Assembly (NCBI RefSeq): GCF_009674495.1
Contig: NZ_WKJN01000039.1
Coordinates: 1-47,273, forward strand
Source of the DNA: Duganella alba
GTDB lineage: Bacteria; Pseudomonadota; Gammaproteobacteria; Burkholderiales; Burkholderiaceae_D
DNA: 47,273 nucleotides
Direction of reading: 5' to 3'
The position numbers and the translations under genes are program-made. Below, in pieces: positions 7,988-16,437 of this stretch. Under the pieces are notes generated by a model. That model was not told the origin of the DNA, searched no databases, and was given only the letters and a program-made list of their open reading frames with translations. Within the stretch, counting starts at the first letter, position 1, and every line of letters begins with the position of its first letter.

Positions 7988-8039
7988 CGGGCGCTCATCA
8001 GGCCCGGTGAAGGTACCGCAAGGTGGCCGGATGGCCACC
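7988..8039 (-). other. Structured 5' leader of phoH (two hairpins)
   Basis: The 234-base gap between bcp and phoH has no gene. It holds two adjacent potential stems: GGTGGCC-ggat-GGCCACC (8022-8039) and CGGGC/GCCCG (7988-7992 with 8002-8006, 9-base loop). Both lie about 95-150 bases before the phoH start. I do not recognise a known riboswitch. Confidence 0.4.
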
Positions 8040-8126
8040 GAGGAGGGTAGAAATTACAGTGATGACTCAAAATGTTGATGTCGCTCGCTACAGGTTAAGC
8101 ACACTGGAAGCGCGCATCCGAACAAC

Positions 8127-8582
8127 TCAAGCCTGATGCGCCACAAATTCCAGCACTTCATCGACGTGACCAGCTACCTTCACGCCTCTCCATTCTTTCA
8201 CCAATTGGCCCGCAGCGTCAATCACAAACGTGCTGCGCTCAATGCCACGGACAGTCTTACCGTACATTTGCTTCATCTTCATGACACCGAACTGCTGGCA
8301 GACCTGTTCTTCCGGGTCGGAAATCAGTTCGAACGGCAGGCCGAGCTTGGCGCGGAAGCCTTCGTGCGAGCGCAGCGAATCGCGGCTGATGCCGTAGATT
8401 TCGGTGCCGGCCGCCTGGAACTGCTCATACAGGTCGCGGAAGGCCACGTTTTCGGTGGTGCAGCCTGGGGTGTTGTCCTTGGGGTAGAAGAACAGCACGG
8501 TGTAACGCGCCGGGCGGCCAGACAGCTGGAAGGTCTGGCCACTGGTCATCGGCGCGGAGAAATCGGTTACTACATCAGCCAC
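8127..8582 (-). CDS. bcp: Thioredoxin-dependent peroxiredoxin, Bcp/PrxQ family
   Basis: A 151-residue PrxQ-type peroxiredoxin that reduces hydrogen peroxide and organic hydroperoxides in the cytoplasm using thioredoxin. The peroxidatic Cys41 sits in the motif YPKDNTPGCTTE. The resolving cysteine found five residues later in E. coli Bcp is absent here (Glu44-Asn-Val-Ala-Phe). The only other cysteine is Cys95 in EEQVCQQFGV, so this is either a 1-Cys enzyme or one that uses Cys95. It starts 16 bases after arnD on the same strand and may be read through from the arn operon; phoH lies downstream. Confidence 0.93.
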   Translation of the reverse strand: MADVVTDFSAPMTSGQTFQLSGRPARYTVLFFYPKDNTPGCTTENVAFRDLYEQFQAAGTEIYGISRDSLRSHEGFRAKLGLPFELISDPEEQVCQQFGVMKMKQMYGKTVRGIERSTFVIDAAGQLVKEWRGVKVAGHVDEVLEFVAHQA

Positions 8583-8598
8583 AGGCGTCTCCTAGAGG

Positions 8599-9564
8599 TT
8601 ATTCGGCGCGGGCAGGGCCTTGAATGATCAGGCGGCCCGAACGTCCCGGCAGCTCGCCCCAGGTGATGGGGCAAACCGGCAGCGGCAGGTCGTGTATCTT
8701 CCGATGGTAGTCGGCCATGGACGCCAGTTGGTATCCTTGTGCTTGCCACCCTGCCAATAGCTGCTCGAATATGGGGGCGAGTTTCTGTCCTTCAAGCTCG
8801 GCGTGCAAAGTATAGACGTGGTCGCGCGTGGCGCCTTCGGTCAGCTTCAGCAGCAGCGCCGCGATATTGCCGGTGGTGATGGTCACGCCGTCGATCTCGC
8901 AGCCCAGCACTTCGTCCAGCGTCGGCAGCGTGGTCGGCATCTGGATGTGCCGGAGCACCTGCTTGCCGTCGGACAGGCGGTGCGGGCCGTCGGCCGGATT
9001 GGCCAGCGCGCCGTTTGCCGTCAGCACGCAGCGGCCGTCGGAGGCGTAGGCGTAGCCGGCGCTGTCGTGTTCATGGAAGGCGGCGTTGTTCATCTGCCAG
9101 CCGGCGGCGCCATGGGTCTTGGGCGCCACGCCGAACACCTGGGTGAAGCGGGCGGCGGCCTGGCGCATCATGCCGGTGGCCCAGCCGGCGCTGCTCTTGG
9201 CGACGTTGTCCTGCCACTTGACGTGGTCCCAGGTGTGGATGCCGCATTCGAAGCCGGCGTCCTGTACCGCGCGCATGTCGGCGGCGCAGTCCTTGCCGAT
9301 GTCCGGACCGGGCAGCAGCACGCCGTACATCAGCGTCTTGATGCCGTAGTGCTCGACCACCGAGGTGCGCGAGACCTTGCTGAAGAAGCCCGGACGCAGC
9401 GCGCGGCGCAGCGCCCAGCCGGTATGGTCCGGTCCCAGCGAGAACAGGAAGGTGGCGCCGGCGTTGTGCGCCTTCAGCATGCGTACCAGGTTGGGGACGC
9501 CTTCACGGGTGCCGCGATAGGTGTCGACGTCGATCTTCAACACCATCAATGGTTTTTGATTCAA
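8599..9564 (-). CDS. arnD: ArnD, 4-deoxy-4-formamido-L-arabinose-undecaprenol-P deformylase
   Basis: A 321-residue NodB-type polysaccharide deacetylase. It removes the formyl group from undecaprenyl-phosphate-4-deoxy-4-formamido-L-arabinose, which makes the polymyxin-resistance pathway irreversible. Typical ArnD motifs are LKIDVDTYRGTREGVP with the catalytic and metal-binding Asp residues, FSLGPDHTG, and GIHTWDH with the metal-binding His pair. It follows the dehydrogenase gene after only 3 bases, so it belongs to the arn operon. Length matches the family (about 300). Confidence 0.94.
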   Translation of the reverse strand: MNQKPLMVLKIDVDTYRGTREGVPNLVRMLKAHNAGATFLFSLGPDHTGWALRRALRPGFFSKVSRTSVVEHYGIKTLMYGVLLPGPDIGKDCAADMRAVQDAGFECGIHTWDHVKWQDNVAKSSAGWATGMMRQAAARFTQVFGVAPKTHGAAGWQMNNAAFHEHDSAGYAYASDGRCVLTANGALANPADGPHRLSDGKQVLRHIQMPTTLPTLDEVLGCEIDGVTITTGNIAALLLKLTEGATRDHVYTLHAELEGQKLAPIFEQLLAGWQAQGYQLASMADYHRKIHDLPLPVCPITWGELPGRSGRLIIQGPARAE

Positions 9565-9567
9565 TGC

Positions 9568-10620
9568 TTAGTCCATCAGTTTCTGTGCTTCGGCCACTTG
9601 GCCACGGTAGGCGTCGAAGATTTTCTTCAGCGCCTCGGCCATGGTGGTGGTGGGTTTCCAGCCCAGTTCTTCGCAGGTGTTGGTGATTTTCGGCACGCGG
9701 TTCTGCACGTCCTGGTAGCCGGCGCCGTAGTAGGCGCCCGAGGTGGTTTCGACGATCTGTACCTTGGCGGCGCCTTCGGCGTACTCAGGGTATTGCGGCG
9801 CCAGTTCCAGCATCATGGCGGCCAGTTCGCGGATCGAGAAATTGTTGACCGGGTTGCCGATGTTGTAGATCTTGCCGGTGGCGGCGCCGTTCTTGTTCTC
9901 GATGATTTTCATCAGCGCGTCGATGCCGTCGTCGATGTCGGTGAACGCGCGTTTCTGCGCGCCGCCGTCCACCAGCGAGATGTTCTCGCCACGCACGATG
10001 TGGCCGAAGAACTGCGTCACCACGCGCGACGAGCCTTCTTTCGGCGTGTGGATCGAATCGAGGCCGGCGCCGATCCAGTTGAACGGACGGAACAGGGTGA
10101 AGTTCAGGCCTTCCATGCCGTAGCCCCAGATCACGCGGTCCATCAGCTGCTTGGCGTTGGAGTAGATCCAGCGCGGCTTGTTGATCGGACCGCAGATCAG
10201 TTCCGAGTTCTCCGGATCGAACTCTTCGTCGTGGCACATGCCGTACACTTCCGAGGTCGACGGGAACACCAGGTGCTTGCCGTACTTGGCGGCCGAACGC
10301 ACGATCGGCAGGTTGGCTTCGAAGTCCAGTTCGAACACGCGCAGCGGCGCCTTGACGTAGGTCGACGGCGTGGCGATGGCGACCAGCGGCAGGATCACGT
10401 CGCACTTCTTGACGTGGTACTCGACCCATTCCTTGTTGATGGTGATGTCGCCTTCGAAGAAGTGCATGCGCGACTTGTAGGACTCATTCTCCAGCAGGTC
10501 GGTGATACGGTCGGTGTTCATGTCCATGCCGTAGACATGCCAGTCGGTCGTTTCCAGGATGCGCTTCGACAGGTGATGGCCGATGAAGCCATTGACGCCG
10601 AGGATGAGTACTTTTTTCAT
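9568..10620 (-). CDS. arnA: ArnA-type UDP-glucuronate decarboxylase (dehydrogenase half as a separate gene)
   Basis: A 350-residue short-chain dehydrogenase/reductase equal to the C-terminal half of enterobacterial ArnA. It oxidises and decarboxylates UDP-glucuronate to UDP-4-keto-pentose. Visible are the NAD-binding glycine motif GVNGFIG (8-14), STSEVYG with the Ser/Glu catalytic pair, and YSNAKQLMDRVIWGYG containing the Tyr-x3-Lys pair. In E. coli this domain is fused behind a formyltransferase; here the formyltransferase is the next gene upstream, separated by a 38-base gap. An alternative name is UDP-xylose synthase-like, but YGMEGLNFTLFRPFNWIG and the neighbours point to ArnA. Confidence 0.92.
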   Translation of the reverse strand: MKKVLILGVNGFIGHHLSKRILETTDWHVYGMDMNTDRITDLLENESYKSRMHFFEGDITINKEWVEYHVKKCDVILPLVAIATPSTYVKAPLRVFELDFEANLPIVRSAAKYGKHLVFPSTSEVYGMCHDEEFDPENSELICGPINKPRWIYSNAKQLMDRVIWGYGMEGLNFTLFRPFNWIGAGLDSIHTPKEGSSRVVTQFFGHIVRGENISLVDGGAQKRAFTDIDDGIDALMKIIENKNGAATGKIYNIGNPVNNFSIRELAAMMLELAPQYPEYAEGAAKVQIVETTSGAYYGAGYQDVQNRVPKITNTCEELGWKPTTTMAEALKKIFDAYRGQVAEAQKLMD

Positions 10621-10658
10621 GTGAGTGTGTCCAGGTAATGTTTAGTGCTGCCGCCGCT

Positions 10659-11603
10659 TCAAGCGCGCGCGGCCAGGCGAATAGCGAGCTGCTCCGCCGT
10701 GATGGGTTCACCATCGGCGGTCAATGCGGAAATCGTCAGCATGCGGCCATCGCCGCAAACGCCAAAGATGCAATTATCTACTACTGTCAAGCCCGGTGGC
10801 AAACTGAGCGAAACAACATTGCCAAAGTTGCCATGACCGGTGCCGGCGATGCGGGCGCGCTGGATGACGTAGCGTACCCCGTCGATGTCGGTAAAGGCGC
10901 CCGGATAGGGCGGCGCCACGGCGCGGTGCAGGTTGTAGACGTGCTGGGCCGGCCAGCTCCAGTCGATGCGGCCGTCCTCGGGCTTGCGGCCGCCGAAGTA
11001 GCCGCCCTTGCTCAAATCGTTGGGCAGGCGCGGCGCGGTGCCGGCCAGCAGCGACGGCAGCACGCGCCACAGCGCCTGCTCGGCCGCCACCTGCACCTTG
11101 CCGAACACTTCGTGCGCGGTGTCGTCGGGCAGGATCGGCACGTCCATCTGGGCCACGATGGCGCCGGCGTCCGGCTTGACGGTCATTTCGTGCAGCGTGG
11201 CGCCGGTGACGTTGGCGCCGTGCAGCACCGCCCAGTTGACCGGCGCGCGGCCGCGGTATTCCGGCAGCAGCGAGCCGTGCATATTGAACGCGGGCGCCAC
11301 TTCCAGCAGGTCGGCCGGCAGCATGTGGCGGTAGTAGAAGCTGAACATCAGGTCCGGCCTGGCGGCCTTGACCTGTTCCAGCAGTTCCGGCGACCTGGCG
11401 TCGGCCGGCGTGATGTAGGGAATGCCTTCGGCCTGGCACAGTGAAATCACCGATTCGAACCAGATGTTTTCGCTGGCGTTGTCCTCATGCGTGACCACCA
11501 GCGCGACGTCGACGCCGCCGGCCAGCAGGACCTTGAGGCAGCGCACGCCCACATTGTGGTAGCCGAAGACGACGGCGCGCTGGCGTGCTGGGGTATCAGT
11601 CAT
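10659..11603 (-). CDS. arnA: ArnA-type UDP-L-Ara4N formyltransferase (stand-alone)
   Basis: A 314-residue formyltransferase equal to the N-terminal half of ArnA, which N-formylates UDP-4-amino-4-deoxy-L-arabinose with 10-formyl-THF. The catalytic triad pattern is present: FNMHGSLLPEYRGRAPVNW (Asn and His), then HEMTVKPDAGAIVAQMD (Asp). A C-terminal barrel of the Fmt type follows. The start is placed at ATG 11603, which overlaps the arnC stop by 8 bases; longer in-frame readings would run back through arnC and are not real. Order and overlap place it in the arn operon. Confidence 0.92.
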   Translation of the reverse strand: MTDTPARQRAVVFGYHNVGVRCLKVLLAGGVDVALVVTHEDNASENIWFESVISLCQAEGIPYITPADARSPELLEQVKAARPDLMFSFYYRHMLPADLLEVAPAFNMHGSLLPEYRGRAPVNWAVLHGANVTGATLHEMTVKPDAGAIVAQMDVPILPDDTAHEVFGKVQVAAEQALWRVLPSLLAGTAPRLPNDLSKGGYFGGRKPEDGRIDWSWPAQHVYNLHRAVAPPYPGAFTDIDGVRYVIQRARIAGTGHGNFGNVVSLSLPPGLTVVDNCIFGVCGDGRMLTISALTADGEPITAEQLAIRLAARA

Positions 11604-12603
11604 GCGGGCGGCCCACGGTGCGTTTCTCGACGCCGGGCGGCAGCGCCGGCAGGTTGTCCTTCTGTTGCAGGATGGTCTGCACCACGTAGCGCGGACGCGC
11701 GCGCACCTGCTGGAAGATGCGGCCGACATACTCGCCCAGCAAACCGATGCCGAACAGGATGATGCCCATGAAGAAGAAGGTGATGGCAAACAGCGTGAAC
11801 ACGCCTTCCGCTTCCGCACCGAGGAACAGGCGGCGCGCCACCAGCACCACTACCAGCAGCGCCGACAGCAGCGACATCAGCATGCCCATCATCGAGTAGA
11901 ACTGCAGCGGCACCAGCGAGAAGCCGGTGACCAGGTCGAAGTTCAGGCGGATCAGGCTGTACAGCGAGTATTTCGACTCGCCGGCCGCGCGCTCTTCGTG
12001 CTCGACCACGATTTCGGTCGGGTTGCGGGCGAAGCGGTAGGCCAGCGCCGGCACGAAGGTGTTGACTTCCGCGCACTGGTTCATCAGGTCGACGATGTTG
12101 CGGCCGTAGGCGCGCAGCATATTGCCCTGGTCGGTGATCTTGATGTTGGTGATGCGCTCGCGCAGGCTATTCATGGCCTTGGAGGCGTAGGTGCGCCAGG
12201 CCGAGTCCTGGCGCTTGCGGCGGATCGAGCCGACGTAGTCGTAGCCTTCGCGCATCTTGGCCACCAGGTTGCCGATTTCTTCCGGCGGATTCTGCAGGTC
12301 GGCGTCCAGCGTCACCATGATGTCGCCGCGCGACGCCTCGAAGCCGGCCAGGATGGCCATGTGCTGGCCGTAGTTACCGTTGAACAGCACCACGCGGGTG
12401 ACGTCGGGACGCTGGCGGAACTGCTCGGCCAGGATCGACACCGAATTGTCGCGGCTGCCGTCGTTGACGAACACGATTTCGTAGCTGGCGCCGAGCGCGT
12501 CGAGCGCCGGGTACAGGCGCGCGAACAGCGCGGCCAGGCCGGCCTGCTCGTTGTAGATCGGGATGACGACGGAAATTTCCGGTTTGTTCAGGGAGACGCT
12601 CAT
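11596..12603 (-). CDS. arnC: ArnC, undecaprenyl-phosphate Ara4FN transferase
   Basis: A 335-residue membrane-bound family 2 glycosyltransferase that moves Ara4FN from UDP to undecaprenyl phosphate on the cytoplasmic face. The GT-A domain opens ISVVIPIYNEQ and carries DADLQNPPEEI with the DxD-type metal ligand, plus the QGNMLRAY segment typical of polyprenol-phosphate sugar transferases. Two transmembrane helices lie at about 235-260 and 268-292. Its start overlaps the arnB stop by 4 bases, so translation is coupled. Confidence 0.94.
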   Translation of the reverse strand: MSVSLNKPEISVVIPIYNEQAGLAALFARLYPALDALGASYEIVFVNDGSRDNSVSILAEQFRQRPDVTRVVLFNGNYGQHMAILAGFEASRGDIMVTLDADLQNPPEEIGNLVAKMREGYDYVGSIRRKRQDSAWRTYASKAMNSLRERITNIKITDQGNMLRAYGRNIVDLMNQCAEVNTFVPALAYRFARNPTEIVVEHEERAAGESKYSLYSLIRLNFDLVTGFSLVPLQFYSMMGMLMSLLSALLVVVLVARRLFLGAEAEGVFTLFAITFFFMGIILFGIGLLGEYVGRIFQQVRARPRYVVQTILQQKDNLPALPPGVEKRTVGRPHD

Positions 12604-13739
12604 TTGATCAGGATCGCTTTCACGGCTGCGACCGCGCGGTCGACGTCGGCAAAGGTCATGGCGTAGAACATCGGCAGGGTCACGGTCAGGTAGCCGAGTT
12701 TTTCGGCGACGGGGAACATGCCTTCCTTGAAGCCGCGCTCGCGGTACAGGGTGAACAGGTGGATCGGCGAATAGTGGTAGCCGGTACCGATGTTGAAGCG
12801 CTCCTTCATGGCGTTCATGAAGTCGGCGCGCGTGGCCGGACCGTGGTCCGGCAGGATGATCTGGAACAGGTGGTAGTTGCTGCTGTCGAACGCTTGCAGC
12901 GGCAGCTGGGCGCCGGACTGCGTTTCGAAGTCGGGACCGAAGGCCTCGTAGTAGCGGCGCGCCAGCGCGCGGCGGTGCGCGGTGATCGCTTCGATATTGG
13001 CGAACTGGCCCAGGCCGATGGCGGCCATGATGTCGCTCATATTGTATTTGCCGCCCAGGACATCGACATCGATGCCGTCGACGCCGCTGCGGGTCACGCC
13101 CTGCAGCCGGTATTTCTCGGCGATCTTTGCTTCTTCCAGGTTGTTCAGCACCAGCGCGCCGCCTTCACCGGTGGTGAGGTTCTTGTTGGCCTGGAAGCTG
13201 AACGAGACGAAGTCGCCGAACGCGCCGATGCGCTTGCCCTTCCATTCGGAACCGAAGGCCTGCGCCGCGTCTTCCACCACGCGCAGATTGTATTTCTTGG
13301 CGATCGCGTACAAACGGTCCATGTCGACCGGCAGGCCGGACAGGTAGACCGGGATGATGGCCTTGGTGCGCGGCGTGATCGCGGCTTCGATTTTATCGAG
13401 GTCGATGTTGCGGGTGATGGGGTCGATGTCGGCGAACACCGGCGTGGCGCCCACTTCGATGATGACGTTGGCGGTGGCCACCCACGAAATCGGCGTGGTG
13501 ATCACTTCATCGCCGGGACCGATGCCGGCGATGCGCAGCGCGATTTCCATCGTGCAGGTGCCGGAGTTGAAGGTGCGTACCGGGCGGCCGCCGAAGTATT
13601 CCGACATCCGGGCTTCGAACGCCGCGACTTTCGGGCCGCTGGTGATCCAGCCCGAACGCAGGACTTCGCCCACGGCGGTAATGGTGGCCTCGTCGATCGT
13701 AGGCTTGGAAAAAGGCAGGAAGGGCTGTTCAGCACTCAT
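12600..13739 (-). CDS. arnB: ArnB, UDP-Ara4O aminotransferase
   Basis: A 379-residue DegT/DnrJ/EryC1-family PLP enzyme that aminates UDP-4-keto-arabinose with glutamate. Conserved features are FNSGTCTMEIAL (phosphate binding), VVEDAAQAFGS (Asp contacting the PLP ring), and SFQANKNLTTGEGG with the Schiff-base Lys. The GTGYHYSPIHL segment is typical of ArnB. A 64-base gap separates it from the flippase gene upstream; the AT-rich TATAGATA in that gap might give an internal promoter, though I see no strong -35. Confidence 0.94.
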   Translation of the reverse strand: MSAEQPFLPFSKPTIDEATITAVGEVLRSGWITSGPKVAAFEARMSEYFGGRPVRTFNSGTCTMEIALRIAGIGPGDEVITTPISWVATANVIIEVGATPVFADIDPITRNIDLDKIEAAITPRTKAIIPVYLSGLPVDMDRLYAIAKKYNLRVVEDAAQAFGSEWKGKRIGAFGDFVSFSFQANKNLTTGEGGALVLNNLEEAKIAEKYRLQGVTRSGVDGIDVDVLGGKYNMSDIMAAIGLGQFANIEAITAHRRALARRYYEAFGPDFETQSGAQLPLQAFDSSNYHLFQIILPDHGPATRADFMNAMKERFNIGTGYHYSPIHLFTLYRERGFKEGMFPVAEKLGYLTVTLPMFYAMTFADVDRAVAAVKAILIK

Positions 13740-13803
13740 GAGGTGATTTGCTCTCTTAATGTATTTTTATCTATAACGTATGGGCGCCATTCTAAATTGT
13801 TCG

Positions 13804-14175
13804 TCAGGTGCGCGCCAGCCATGCCACGCCGACCAGAATGACGAAAATGGCAAGCAGGCGCTGCACCGACAGCGCTTCGCCGAACAGATACCAGGCGCCG
13901 AAGGCGGTGACCACATAGCCCAGCGACAGCATCGGATAGGCCACCGACACGTCGACGCGCGACAGCGCGATAATCCACAGCACCACCGACAGCACGTAGC
14001 AGGTGAGCCCGCCGATAATGGGCAGCTGCGTGGCGACGCGCCAGCCGACGCTGAACAGATTGTCCAGCGTCAGGTGGATTTCGCCGACGTTGCGGGCGCC
14101 CGCCTTGAGCAGCAGTTGCGCCACTGCATTGAGCAGCACGCCGACAACGATGAAGCTAAAAGTTGCAATATTCAT
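13804..14175 (-). CDS. arnE: ArnE/ArnF-like small multidrug resistance family flippase subunit
   Basis: A 123-residue protein with four predicted transmembrane helices (about 3-24, 44-70, 74-96, 101-120) and the EmrE-like pattern LLNAVAQLLLKAGA...LPMLSLGY-like (here VAYPMLSLGYVVTA). In enterobacteria, ArnE and ArnF together flip undecaprenyl-phosphate-Ara4N across the inner membrane. Only one such gene is present here, between arnT and arnB. The product either works as a homodimer or has its partner elsewhere. A generic EamA/SMR exporter is possible in isolation, but position makes the Arn role likely. Confidence 0.8.
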   Translation of the reverse strand: MNIATFSFIVVGVLLNAVAQLLLKAGARNVGEIHLTLDNLFSVGWRVATQLPIIGGLTCYVLSVVLWIIALSRVDVSVAYPMLSLGYVVTAFGAWYLFGEALSVQRLLAIFVILVGVAWLART

Positions 14176-14190
14176 TTATGGTTTTATTCA

Positions 14191-15849
14191 TTACAGATTG
14201 GTAATGACTAGCCGGCGGCTGTCTTCGGCCACCACGCGCATGGTCACGCCCTTGGTTTTCAGTTCGTCGTAGGCCTCGGGGCTGACGATGGCCAGCGCCT
14301 TGCGCTTCTGGGCGCTGTGCTGGTTCCAGCGCGCGATGAAGCCGTCGACGGTCGGGATGGCCAGTTCCGGCTGCTGGCGCAGGCCGAAGGTGAACTCATC
14401 CCAGTAATTGACCAGTGTAACCGTTCGGCGCAGATAGAAGGACATCGACTGTTCATACGTGGCGACCGAGTAGATTGGGGTGTCCGCCTGCAGCTCGGGC
14501 AGCATCTTGACGGCCAGATCCTTGCCGGCGCGCATATTACCGTAAGGCTCGAAGCCGAGCAGGATCAGCTGCACCGAGGCGAAGCCGGAGATGGCCAGCG
14601 TCAGCACGGTCAGGTCGCGGCGCAGCTGGCGCGCATGCAGCATGGCCAGCGCACCGCCGGCGGCGGCGATGATGACGGCCGCCAGCACCCACGGCTGGTA
14701 GGCTTCCAGCAGCGCGCGCTCGTCCGGATGCCGTCCCGGACCGCCGGCCAGGTGCGGCAGCGCCACCAGCCCGGCCACGCCGACCAGCACCAGCAGGCCG
14801 GCGGCGATCATGCGGTTCTGGCGCGAGGCGTGTTCCAGGTAGGTGGCGATCAGCAGGGCCAGCGCCGGGAACACCGGCAGGATGTAGCCCGGCAGCTTGG
14901 AGCTGGAATAGCTGAAGAAGAAGGTGATGAACACCGCCCAGATCACCAGCAGCAGCTTGGGCTGGAACACGCCCGGGGTGCGCTTGATGCCCTGGAACAG
15001 CGCCTGCGGCAGCAGGCCCAGCCACGGCATCAGGCCCGGAATCAGCAGCAGCAGGAAGTAATACCAGGCGCCTTCGCGGTGGTGGGTCTTGAGGAAGAAG
15101 CGTTCCCAGTGTTCATGGATGAAGAAGAAGTAGGGCTGTTCCGGATTCTTCAGCGCCACCAGCACGAACCACGGCGTGGCGACGGCGAAGAACAGCAGCA
15201 GGCCCTTGCCCAGGTGTAGACGTTTCCAAATTGCAATATCACGCGCCAGCGCGGTGTACAGCACCAGCACGGCGCCCGGCAGCACCAGGCCGATCAGGCC
15301 CTTGGCCAGCACCGCCAGCGCCATGCCGGCCCAGCAGACCAGCATCCAGTTGCGCTGCTCGCTGGCGGTGGCCTGGTCGCGCTGGGCGATCAGCATCGCG
15401 CACAGCACGATGGTCATCATGGCCGACAGGCTCATGTCCAGCGAATCGATCTGGCCGCAGGCCACCCAGAACAGGCTGGAACCCAGCGTCAGCGCGGCGT
15501 AGAAGCCGGCGCGCGGGCTGAACACGCGGTGCGCCGCATAGCCGGTCAGCAGCACGCCGCCCAGGCCGCACAGGCCGGTCCACAGGCGCGCCTGCCATTC
15601 GCCGAGGCCGAACAGGCCGAAGGACAGGGCGTTCATCCAGGTCTGCAGCGGCGGCTTCTCGAAATACTTGATGCCGTTCAGGCGCGTGGTGATCCAGTCG
15701 CCGGTGGCCCACATCTCGCGCGCCATTTCGGCGTAGCGGCCTTCATCGGGCGGCACCAGCGTGCGCACGCCCAGCACGTACAGCCAGACAATGGCAAACG
15801 CGGCCAGCAGCGACCAGACGACCTTCTTCGAATTGTACAGATCGTTCAT
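14191..15849 (-). CDS. arnT: ArnT-like lipid A aminoarabinose transferase (GT39)
   Basis: A 552-residue integral membrane glycosyltransferase with about 12 helices. The first periplasmic loop holds PPDEGRYAEMAREM with the conserved Asp-Glu that is essential in GT39/GT83 enzymes, followed by YFEKPPLQTW. ArnT moves Ara4N from undecaprenyl phosphate to lipid A phosphates on the periplasmic side, lowering binding of polymyxin and other cationic peptides. The C-terminal periplasmic domain is about 110 residues. Its ATG shares one base with the stop of the Mth938-domain gene (TGATG). Confidence 0.9.
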   Translation of the reverse strand: MNDLYNSKKVVWSLLAAFAIVWLYVLGVRTLVPPDEGRYAEMAREMWATGDWITTRLNGIKYFEKPPLQTWMNALSFGLFGLGEWQARLWTGLCGLGGVLLTGYAAHRVFSPRAGFYAALTLGSSLFWVACGQIDSLDMSLSAMMTIVLCAMLIAQRDQATASEQRNWMLVCWAGMALAVLAKGLIGLVLPGAVLVLYTALARDIAIWKRLHLGKGLLLFFAVATPWFVLVALKNPEQPYFFFIHEHWERFFLKTHHREGAWYYFLLLLIPGLMPWLGLLPQALFQGIKRTPGVFQPKLLLVIWAVFITFFFSYSSSKLPGYILPVFPALALLIATYLEHASRQNRMIAAGLLVLVGVAGLVALPHLAGGPGRHPDERALLEAYQPWVLAAVIIAAAGGALAMLHARQLRRDLTVLTLAISGFASVQLILLGFEPYGNMRAGKDLAVKMLPELQADTPIYSVATYEQSMSFYLRRTVTLVNYWDEFTFGLRQQPELAIPTVDGFIARWNQHSAQKRKALAIVSPEAYDELKTKGVTMRVVAEDSRRLVITNL

Positions 15850-16241
15850 CAGGCGCTGGTGCCCTCGTTGGTGTCGATCACCAGGGCCAGCGTGACCTTG
15901 CGGCCTTCGCCCATCAAAATGTTATAGGTGCGGCAGGCGGCCTGGCTGTCCATGCATTCGACGCCGATGCGGCGCATGGTCAGGGCGGCGGTCAGGCGCG
16001 GGTGGATGAAGCGCTGCCTGGCGCCGGTGCCGAGGATCACCACGTCCGGATTGTCTTCGCCGATCAGTGCGAAATGCTCTGCGGAAATAGACTCGAAGGT
16101 CGGCGCATTCCAGGCGCGCGGCGGCACTTCCGGCAGCACGATGAGGCTGTAGTTGTAGCGTTCGGCGTTGATTTCGACGCCGGTTTCATCGTAGCCGGTA
16201 ACGGTCTGGTATTTTTGAGTATCGCTTTGGTGGAGCTTCAT
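15849..16241 (-). CDS. Mth938-like domain protein (DUF498)
   Basis: A 130-residue cytoplasmic protein of the Mth938/NDUFAF3 fold: LIVLPEVPPRAW, then NPDVVILGTGARQRF, then VECMDSQAACRTYNILMGEGRKVTLAL. No enzymatic activity is established for bacterial members. It is the first gene of the minus-strand arn series and is translationally coupled to arnT, but the family is widespread without arn genes, so a lipid A role is not implied. The 196-base gap 16242-16437 to alaA is divergent and should hold promoters for both directions; I could not assign boxes with confidence. Confidence 0.88.
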   Translation of the reverse strand: MKLHQSDTQKYQTVTGYDETGVEINAERYNYSLIVLPEVPPRAWNAPTFESISAEHFALIGEDNPDVVILGTGARQRFIHPRLTAALTMRRIGVECMDSQAACRTYNILMGEGRKVTLALVIDTNEGTSA

Positions 16242-16437
16242 GTCGGAATGGCGGATGGAATCAGGAAAAAGAGCGGCAAAAGAAGCGTTATTGTAGCGTT
16301 TTCAAGGGGCGTCCGGCCTGAAAGGTTGATTAAATCGGCCCCTTTCGGCAGAATGGTTCTTTTCGCATTGCAGCAAGGGCCGCCACCGGCATTTTGGCAG
16401 GTCTCAGAAGTTTGCCTCACATAAACAGGATTTTATT

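Noticed and set aside
8803..10638. 611-codon plus-strand frame spanning two arn genes
   Set aside because: It crosses the boundary of arnD and the dehydrogenase and has no coherent protein features; it is a shadow frame.
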